From: RGIG4074 sp964615285
GTDB taxonomy: Bacteria; Bacillota; Clostridia; Christensenellales; Borkfalkiaceae
Reading direction: 5' to 3'
Length of the DNA: 18,591 nt
NCBI GenBank assembly: GCA_964615285.1
Contig: CAZTND010000028.1
Span: forward strand, 1 to 18,591
Numbering within the stretch: position 1 is the first letter of the stretch; the number at the start of each line of letters is the position of its first letter. Below the pieces are notes generated by a model. It saw only the letters and a list, made by a program, of their open reading frames with translations. It searched no databases and was not told the DNA's origin. The position numbers were made by a program, and so were the translations under genes. Shown piece after piece: positions 13,997 through 18,591 of this stretch.

Positions 13997-15024
13997 AATT
14001 TTCCGTAACAGTCGATGACGGTCAGGCGGATGTTGTGGTCGGTGCCCCGGTCCGCCGCGCCCGCTTCGTAGGCCTTGGGCAGCTCTTCGAGGGGATAGAC
14101 GCTGTGCGCAAAGCGGTTGACGTCCACCGCCTTGTTGGCAAGCAGGTTGATGGCGGAGGAGATGTTTTCGCTCGCATCGCTCACGCCGATGATGTGCAGC
14201 TGCTTTTTAAGCGCCATTTCCAGGTTGACCTGCAGATTCTGCGGGGCAAATCCGCAAAAGACCACCGTCTTTTCGGGCGCCGTAACGCGGAAGGCGACGG
14301 TGTTCACCACGGCGTTGCCGGAGGCCACATAGACGGCGCCGTCGGCGAAGGCCGCTCCCGTGATGTCGTTGATGTTCGCATCCAGGTTTTCGTCGTTTAG
14401 AAAGGCATAGGTAACGCCGCATTGCCGCGCAAATTCCAGCCTGGTGGTGCGGCTGTCGATGAGGACGGGCACCGCCTGGTAATAGACCAGCAATTGGCAG
14501 AGAATGATGCCGAGAGCGGTGGCGCCGACGACGGCGATGTATTTTCCTTTGATCTCTCCGATCTTATCGAGCGCCGATTCCGCGAGGGCGATGAGGTAGG
14601 TGTACAGCGCCGTTTCGTTGGACACCGATTCGGGCAGCACGCACAGGTTTTCGGGCCTGACGGTCACATAGGGGGCAAGAAAGCCGTCGCAGGTCTGTCC
14701 CGCAAACTTTGTGCTCTCCATTCCCAGAAGAGGAGTGGAATCTCCCTTGAAATTGCTGTCGGGAAATACGGGGTTGAGAAAGACGCGGCTGCCCTTTTCG
14801 GCGTCGGGCGTGTCGCTCTCGTCCAGCGCGACGACCTTTCCGACGGCGAACCGTCCGGGGATCAGGGGATAGGCGGCGTCCATCGTGCCGTCGTATACCA
14901 TCGCGTCGAAGGAGTTCAAAAGCACGTTAAAAATTTTAATGCGCGCCTCCCCTGCCTTGAGAGGGGCTTCGTTCTGCTCGAATTCTTTTAATTCGCGGGG
15001 GGCGATCAGATGCCAGGTTTTCAT
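13993..15024 (-). CDS. Medium-chain dehydrogenase/reductase lacking catalytic-zinc ligands
   Basis: A 343-residue protein of the medium-chain dehydrogenase/reductase (alcohol dehydrogenase-like) superfamily. An N-terminal GroES-like domain (about 1-140) is followed by a Rossmann domain with GATALG (167-172) and an acidic Asp190 after the second strand, typical of NAD use. The positions that hold catalytic zinc in true alcohol dehydrogenases are replaced: the Cys of the CGSD-like motif is Asn37 (NSFD) and the GHE motif reads GRF (57-59). The four-cysteine structural zinc loop is also missing. It is therefore probably zinc-independent; its substrate is unknown. The frame extends 32 codons upstream to 15120, but the ATG at 15024 has an AAGGTGG ribosome-binding site and starts with the family's first strand. 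It heads the operon with the HAD and phosphodiesterase genes. Confidence 0.8.
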   Translation of the reverse strand: MKTWHLIAPRELKEFEQNEAPLKAGEARIKIFNVLLNSFDAMVYDGTMDAAYPLIPGRFAVGKVVALDESDTPDAEKGSRVFLNPVFPDSNFKGDSTPLLGMESTKFAGQTCDGFLAPYVTVRPENLCVLPESVSNETALYTYLIALAESALDKIGEIKGKYIAVVGATALGIILCQLLVYYQAVPVLIDSRTTRLEFARQCGVTYAFLNDENLDANINDITGAAFADGAVYVASGNAVVNTVAFRVTAPEKTVVFCGFAPQNLQVNLEMALKKQLHIIGVSDASENISSAINLLANKAVDVNRFAHSVYPLEELPKAYEAGAADRGTDHNIRLTVIDCYGKL

Positions 15025-15099
15025 AATCCACCTTCCTGCGGCTTCCGGCATATGCGTCGATGCGTCTATGCGTTTTGCGGAAGCGCGCCGCTTTCTTAT

Positions 15100-15128
15100 A
15101 GTATATCTTAAAAAAATCAATTTTGCAA
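15100..15128 (-). promoter_or_regulatory. Promoter of the minus-strand dehydrogenase operon
   Basis: On the minus strand, TTGCAA (15128-15123) and TATACT (15105-15100) are separated by exactly 17 bases. Transcription would start near 15093, giving a leader of about 70 bases to the ATG at 15024. This leader contains the ATG that would give the longer, unlikely protein only if transcription began further upstream. Confidence 0.65.
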
Positions 15129-15198
15129 TGATTTTTCCGCGGGAATTTTATTTTGGAGAAAAAATAGCGGCGAAAGGTAAAAATTTTGCAAAGATTTT
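15119..15198. repeat. 17-base direct repeat in the divergent promoter region
   Basis: AATTTTGCAATGATTTT (15119-15135) recurs as AATTTTGCAAAGATTTT (15182-15198), 16 of 17 identical, with start-to-start distance 63 bases, close to six DNA helical turns. The first copy contains the -35 box of the minus-strand operon; the second lies about 20 bases upstream of the rpmE -35. The placement fits an operator pair or a pair of upstream activating sites; AT-rich chance repetition is the alternative. Confidence 0.45.
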
Positions 15199-15218
15199 GG
15201 GATAGAGGGTCAAAAAAG

Positions 15219-15247
15219 TTGACGGGAAACAAAAAAGAGAATATAAT
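15219..15247 (+). promoter_or_regulatory. rpmE promoter
   Basis: TTGACG (15219-15224) and a perfect TATAAT (15242-15247) are separated by 17 bases, the strongest consensus promoter in the window. Expected transcription start is near 15254, followed by a ribosome-binding site GAGGTG (15268-15273) seven bases before the rpmE ATG. Confidence 0.85.
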
Positions 15248-15280
15248 AGACAGGCAAAATAAACAGCGAGGTGCGAGATA

Positions 15281-15484
15281 ATGAAGGCTGATATACATCC
15301 CAAATATCACAAAGTTCAAGTTGTCTGTGCATGCGGCGCTACGTTCGAGACCGGTACTACCAAGGACGTGGAAGTTTTGAAGGTCGACGTTTGCAGCGCG
15401 TGCCACCCGTTCTTCACGGGTAAGCAGAAACTTGTCGATACCGGTGGACGTGTTGATAAATTCAAAAAGAGATACGGAATCTGA
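15281..15484 (+). CDS. rpmE: 50S ribosomal protein L31 (zinc-binding form)
   Basis: The 67-residue protein has the whole length and layout of bacterial L31: MKADIHPKYHKV at the start, four zinc-ligand cysteines (Cys16, Cys18, Cys38, Cys41) and HPFFTGKQKLVDTGGRVDKFKKRYG at the end, given here only as the landmark positions 42-66. It bridges the ribosomal subunits near the central protuberance. Because the cysteines are kept, this is the C+ form that holds zinc; the C-minus form made under zinc limitation is not seen here. It has its own strong promoter and a terminator directly after it. In many Clostridia rpmE stands immediately before the DUF1385, prmC and prfA genes, as here. Confidence 0.97.
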   Translation: MKADIHPKYHKVQVVCACGATFETGTTKDVEVLKVDVCSACHPFFTGKQKLVDTGGRVDKFKKRYGI

Positions 15485-15496
15485 AATCGACGGAAG

Positions 15497-15525
15497 AGCC
15501 TCAAGTTTGTCTTGGGGCTGTTTTT
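15497..15525 (+). terminator. Intrinsic terminator after rpmE
   Basis: AGCCTCAAG (15497-15505) pairs with CTTGGGGCT (15511-15519), nine pairs with one wobble and a five-base loop, followed by G and five T (15521-15525). The next gene starts only 21 bases later with no promoter of its own visible in between, so this hairpin may act as a partial terminator that sets a lower level of the downstream genes. Confidence 0.8.
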
Positions 15526-15546
15526 ATATATGCACGGGGAGATAAG

Positions 15547-17385
15547 ATGCAGAAAACGGTGAAAAAGAAGAGTACCTATATCGGCGGGCAGGCCGTGCTC
15601 GAAGGGGTCATGATGCGCGGCAGGACGGGCATGGCGACGGCCGTGCGGGACGACGCGGGCAACATTCAGCTCGAAGCGCAGCGTATTGCCCCGCCCGAAA
15701 AGCGCCCCCGCTTTTTCCGCCTGCCCTTCGTGCGCGGCGTGGTTAACCTCGTCGATTCCCTGACGGCGGGCACGTCCATCCTCATGCGCAGCGCCGAGGT
15801 GTACGGCGGCGAAGAGACCGAAGAGCCATCCCGCTTTGAAAAATGGCTGGCGGAGAAGTGCAAAGTGGACGTCATGAGCGTCGTCACCTCGGTCGCGCTC
15901 GTGCTCGGCGTCCTGCTCTCCGTCGCGCTCTTCGTCTTTCTGCCCTATCTCGTTTCAACGCTCATCGCCGATTGGATGGGGCTCGACGACGAGGGGATAT
16001 GGTTCAACCTCCTCGAGGGAGGGCTGCGCGTGGCGATCTTCATCGCCTACCTCACCCTCACTTCGCTGATGAAGGACATCCGCCGCACATATATGTACCA
16101 CGGCGCGGAACACAAGACCATTACCTGCTATGAATCGGGCATGCCCCTGACGGTGGAAAACGTGCGCACCTGTTCCCGCGTGCACGACCGCTGCGGCACG
16201 ACCTTCATGTTTTTCGTCATGGTCATCGCCATTCTGGTCTTTTCGCTCTCCAATTCCCTGCTGGCACCCCTGCTGGACATACAAAACGGCGCGCTCGACT
16301 TCATCGTCCGCCTGGTCATCAAGCTGGCGCTTCTGCCCGTCGTCGCGGGGATATCCTACGAACTTCTGAAAGTCCTTGCCAAGACGCAGAGCCCCTGGGT
16401 CTATCCTCTCAAGGCGCCCGGGCTGGCGCTGCAGCGGCTGACCACCCGCGAACCGGACGACGGCATGATCGAATGTGCCATCGCCGCGTTCAACAAAGTT
16501 TTGAAAATGGACGCCGACCCCGCCGAATGCGAAAGCGCCTTTGCCGTCGGCGGCAAGCTCTCCGAGGTCAGGGCGCGCATCGATAAATTATTTGCCCGCG
16601 CGGGCATAGAGGGAGAGGACTGTCGGTGGATTTTGTCGCTGACTTTGGGTATTTCTCCTTCGCGCCTGGAACGGGAACGCCTGGTAACGCCTGCCGAAGC
16701 GCGTAAAATTTTTGCCGTCGTCAACGAACGGCTGACGGGCAGGCCGCTCTGGTACATCGTGGGGGACGCGGATTTCTGCGGGTGCACGATCAAAGTGGAC
16801 GGGCGGGCGCTCATCCCCCGGCCCGAGACCGAATTGCTGGTCGAAAGGGCGGTCGGGTGTATCGTAAAACTGCCGGCGGGCGCGCGCGTGCTCGATCTCT
16901 GTACGGGGAGCGGCGCGATTGCCGTCGCCGTGGCGAAGATGTGCCGGGAGAAGGGGAAGCCCGTATATATGACGGCGGCGGACGTTTCCGCGGACGCGCT
17001 CTCGCTGGCGCGGGAAAATGCGGCGGCGAACGGGGTGGAGATGAGTTTTATACAGTCCGATCTCTTTGAGGACGTCGGCGGCGCGTTCGACGTCATCCTG
17101 TCCAACCCTCCCTACGTTCCCTCGGGCGAAATCGAGGGGCTGCAACGGGAGGTGAAAGGCTTCGAGCCCCGCCTCGCTTTGGACGGCGGGGCGGACGGGC
17201 TGGACTTTTACCGCCGCATCGCCGCGGCGTTCTCCGCCCATCTCGCGCCCGGCGGCTTTATGCTGCTCGAATGCGGCATGGGGCAGGCGGAGACGATCGT
17301 CGGGCTGTTTGCGGAACGGGGCGCGAAATGTGAAGTTTTTAAGGACTTGGCGGGCATCGACCGCATACTGAAAGTATCGCTGTAA
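15547..17385 (+). CDS. prmC: Fusion: DUF1385/YqhQ membrane protein + PrmC release-factor methyltransferase
   Basis: One uninterrupted 612-codon frame joins two proteins usually made separately. Residues 1 to about 320 are a complete DUF1385 (YqhQ, COG3872) protein: GGQAVLEGVMMRG (13-25), GAEHKTITCYE (186-196), HDRCGTTF (213-220), four hydrophobic segments (about 109-142, 156-175, 218-242, 252-275), and the family's C-terminal TREPDDGMIECAIAAF. Residues about 335-612 are a complete PrmC: an N-terminal helical domain, RPETELLVE (425-433), the SAM-binding LDLCTGSGAIAVAVA (449-463) and catalytic NPPY (520-523). PrmC methylates the glutamine of the GGQ motif in release factors; DUF1385 has no established function. 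An ATG at codon 321 has no ribosome-binding site, so separate PrmC synthesis is not supported. Start: GGGGAG five bases upstream. prfA, the PrmC substrate, follows after 30 bases. Confidence 0.92.
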   Translation: MQKTVKKKSTYIGGQAVLEGVMMRGRTGMATAVRDDAGNIQLEAQRIAPPEKRPRFFRLPFVRGVVNLVDSLTAGTSILMRSAEVYGGEETEEPSRFEKWLAEKCKVDVMSVVTSVALVLGVLLSVALFVFLPYLVSTLIADWMGLDDEGIWFNLLEGGLRVAIFIAYLTLTSLMKDIRRTYMYHGAEHKTITCYESGMPLTVENVRTCSRVHDRCGTTFMFFVMVIAILVFSLSNSLLAPLLDIQNGALDFIVRLVIKLALLPVVAGISYELLKVLAKTQSPWVYPLKAPGLALQRLTTREPDDGMIECAIAAFNKVLKMDADPAECESAFAVGGKLSEVRARIDKLFARAGIEGEDCRWILSLTLGISPSRLERERLVTPAEARKIFAVVNERLTGRPLWYIVGDADFCGCTIKVDGRALIPRPETELLVERAVGCIVKLPAGARVLDLCTGSGAIAVAVAKMCREKGKPVYMTAADVSADALSLARENAAANGVEMSFIQSDLFEDVGGAFDVILSNPPYVPSGEIEGLQREVKGFEPRLALDGGADGLDFYRRIAAAFSAHLAPGGFMLLECGMGQAETIVGLFAERGAKCEVFKDLAGIDRILKVSL

Positions 17386-17415
17386 AAAATCTGAAGGGCG
17401 CGGGGAGGACGGAAG

Positions 17416-18507
17416 ATGGCGCAACAGGACGAAATGCTGCAAAAGGCCGAAGGCATTTTGCGGAAATACGATGAACTGAGCAAGCAGCTCGCCGACCCTG
17501 CGGTCCTGAACGATATGGACGCATGGCGGAAGATCTCCAAAGAGCACGCCGACCTGACCGAATTGGCGGAAGCGGCGGCGGCATACAAAAAGACGAGCGG
17601 CGACATGACCGCCGCCTTCGAGGCGGCGGAGGGCGAGCCGGACAGGGAAATGAAGGAACTGCTCGAAGAGGAGGGGTATGCCTGCAAAGAGCGCCTCTCC
17701 GCGCTCGCCGAAAATCTGAAAATACTCCTCCTGCCGAAGGACAAGAACGACGAACGCGACTGCGTTCTGGAGATCCGCGCGGGCGTGGGCGGGGAAGAGG
17801 CGGCGCTGTTCGCCGCCGAGCTTTTGCGCATGTACCGCGGGTTCTGCGCGGCGCACCGCCTGAAGCTGGAAGTTGAGGACGAGAATGACACCGAACTCGG
17901 CGGCGTGAAGGAGGTGGCGGCGCACGTCACGGGCAGCGGCGCCTATAAACTCCTGAAATACGAGAGCGGCGTGCACCGCGTGCAGCGCGTGCCCGAGACC
18001 GAAACGCAGGGGCGCATCCACACTTCCGCCGTGTCCGTGGCGGTCATGCCCGAGGCGGAGGAGGTGGACGTGGAACTCAACGAAAAGGACATCCGCATCG
18101 ACATCTACCATTCGGGCGGCGCGGGCGGCCAGAACGTCAACAAGGTCGCCTCGGCGGTGCGGCTCACCCACCTGCCCACGGGCATCGTGGTGCAGTGCCA
18201 GAACGAGCGTTCGCAGCTGCAGAACAAGGCGCTCGCCTATCGCATGCTCCGCACCAAACTGTACGACCATTACAATTCGCAGAACCGTTCGCAGTACGAC
18301 CAGAACCGCAAAAACCTCATCGGTTCGGGGGACAGGAGCGAGCGCATCCGCACCTATAATTTCCCGCAGAGCCGCGTCACCGACCATCGCATCGGACTGA
18401 GCCTGTATTCCATCGACGCCTTTATGCTGGGGGACATCGACGAGATGGTCGAAGCGCTCGCCGTCGCCGACCGCGAGGCGCAGCTGGCGCTATCCGAAGA
18501 AAAATAA
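17416..18507 (+). CDS. prfA: Peptide chain release factor 1 (RF1)
   Basis: RF1 recognises UAA and UAG in the ribosomal A site and triggers peptide release. The 363-residue length is standard. It carries the PxT-type codon-recognition tripeptide PET (193-195) in the RVPETETQGRIHTSA segment, which distinguishes RF1 from the SPF motif of RF2, and the catalytic GGQ (237-239) in HSGGAGGQNVNK, whose glutamine is the methylation target of the PrmC domain encoded just upstream. The C-terminal NRSQYDQNR…RIRTYNFPQSRVTDHR region is also typical. GGAGG (17404-17408) lies seven bases before the ATG. The gene is probably cotranscribed with the DUF1385–PrmC fusion. Its downstream region is interrupted by what looks like an insertion sequence end. 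Confidence 0.97.
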   Translation: MAQQDEMLQKAEGILRKYDELSKQLADPAVLNDMDAWRKISKEHADLTELAEAAAAYKKTSGDMTAAFEAAEGEPDREMKELLEEEGYACKERLSALAENLKILLLPKDKNDERDCVLEIRAGVGGEEAALFAAELLRMYRGFCAAHRLKLEVEDENDTELGGVKEVAAHVTGSGAYKLLKYESGVHRVQRVPETETQGRIHTSAVSVAVMPEAEEVDVELNEKDIRIDIYHSGGAGGQNVNKVASAVRLTHLPTGIVVQCQNERSQLQNKALAYRMLRTKLYDHYNSQNRSQYDQNRKNLIGSGDRSERIRTYNFPQSRVTDHRIGLSLYSIDAFMLGDIDEMVEALAVADREAQLALSEEK

Positions 18508-18514
18508 ATAAGAC

Positions 18515-18528
18515 AAAAGGGCGCCCGT
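18515..18528 (+). terminator. Possible 5' arm of the prfA terminator, cut by an insertion
   Basis: AAAAGGGCGCCCG follows the prfA stop by seven bases and contains the palindrome GGGCGCCC (18519-18526). It has the look of the A-rich lead-in and 5' arm of an intrinsic terminator, but the matching 3' arm and T run are absent because the insertion-sequence-like terminus begins right after it. This is inference from position and composition. Confidence 0.3.
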
Positions 18529-18591
18529 TGATATGCACCCCAAAGTTTGGACAAAGAATTATTAGATTGTTTGAGAATGAGTTCGGTATTT
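18529..18591 (-). mobile_element. Terminus of an IS3-family (IS150-like) insertion sequence
   Basis: The segment starting TGATATGCACCCCAAAG and continuing to TTTGGACA (18529-18553) has the form of the terminal inverted repeat of IS150-group IS3 elements: a TG end, then CCCC, then an A-rich run and GTTGGACA-like block. Inside it, the minus strand reads out a short transposase C-terminus. GC content drops sharply relative to prfA. The rest of the element lies beyond the window, so the other end, the target duplication and completeness cannot be checked. Confidence 0.6.
18562..18591 (-). CDS. C-terminal end of an IS3-family transposase (partial)
   Basis: Nine codons on the minus strand, reading KYRTHSQTI then TAA (18564-18562), are all that fits in the window. 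The YRTHS ending just before the terminal repeat is what the DDE transposase (orfB) of IS150-like elements usually shows after a conserved SPVEYR-type segment. With so few residues the call rests mostly on position next to the repeat. Confidence 0.45.
   Translation of the reverse strand, partial: KYRTHSQTI

Noticed and set aside
15025..15120. 32-residue N-terminal extension of the minus-strand dehydrogenase
   Set aside because: It overlaps the mapped promoter elements (15100-15128), so it would not be transcribed, and the ATG at 15024 has a good ribosome-binding site.
16507..17385. Independent internal start for PrmC at codon 321 of the fusion
   Set aside because: The ATG has no ribosome-binding site and no intergenic signal precedes it, so the fused product is the better reading.
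16588..18387. 599-codon open frame on the minus strand across prmC and prfA
   Set aside because: It is antisense to well-conserved genes, has no ribosome-binding site or domain, and has the same shadow composition.

Overview
The window is a dense block of bacterial housekeeping genes. Gene content and order (type III glutamine synthetase; murB–PHP–whiA–dnaE–pfkA; rpmE–yqhQ/DUF1385–prmC–prfA), Gram-positive-type ribosome-binding sites, and GC-rich genes separated by AT-rich promoters all point to the Bacillota, class Clostridia. A GC-rich gut lineage of the Christensenellales kind is my guess; the sequence alone does not prove it. I see no rRNA, tRNA, CRISPR array or prophage, and no gene-free stretch reaches 300 bases.

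Layout from the left. The 3' end of a type III glutamine synthetase gene closes with an intrinsic terminator. Next is an orphan membrane-anchored solute-binding-like protein with no transporter partners. From its own promoter runs a plus-strand cluster: murB (cell wall), a PHP-family phosphoesterase, whiA (DNA-binding regulator) and dnaE (replicative polymerase alpha subunit); whiA and dnaE overlap by four bases. An AT-rich gap carries the pfkA promoter, which sits inside a long inverted repeat whose right arm contains the pfkA ribosome-binding site. After pfkA and its terminator comes a structured leader, then a PfkB-type sugar-phosphate kinase, a TtcA-like tRNA thiolase and a D-lactate dehydrogenase. 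pfkA and ldhA fit fermentative glycolysis. A small, strongly promoted, cysteine-cluster/lysine-rich protein of unknown function ends at a 19-bp hairpin shared with the convergent minus-strand operon.

That minus-strand operon (15024 down to 12670) encodes a zinc-ligand-less medium-chain dehydrogenase, a Cof-type HAD phosphatase and a YfcE-type phosphodiesterase, tightly coupled. It diverges from rpmE (ribosomal protein L31, zinc-binding form); the 256-base divergent region holds two facing promoters and a 17-base near-perfect direct repeat. Behind rpmE and a terminator lie a 612-residue fusion of the membrane protein DUF1385/YqhQ with PrmC (release-factor glutamine methyltransferase), and then prfA (RF1), whose GGQ motif is the PrmC substrate. 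The last 63 bases look like the terminus of an IS3-family insertion sequence that landed in what may have been the prfA terminator.

The points most worth a second look are the promoter-inside-hairpin arrangement at pfkA, the DUF1385–PrmC fusion, the unknown 82-residue Cys/Lys protein, the zinc-less dehydrogenase with its divergent repeats, and the missing rapZ/yvcK genes beside whiA.
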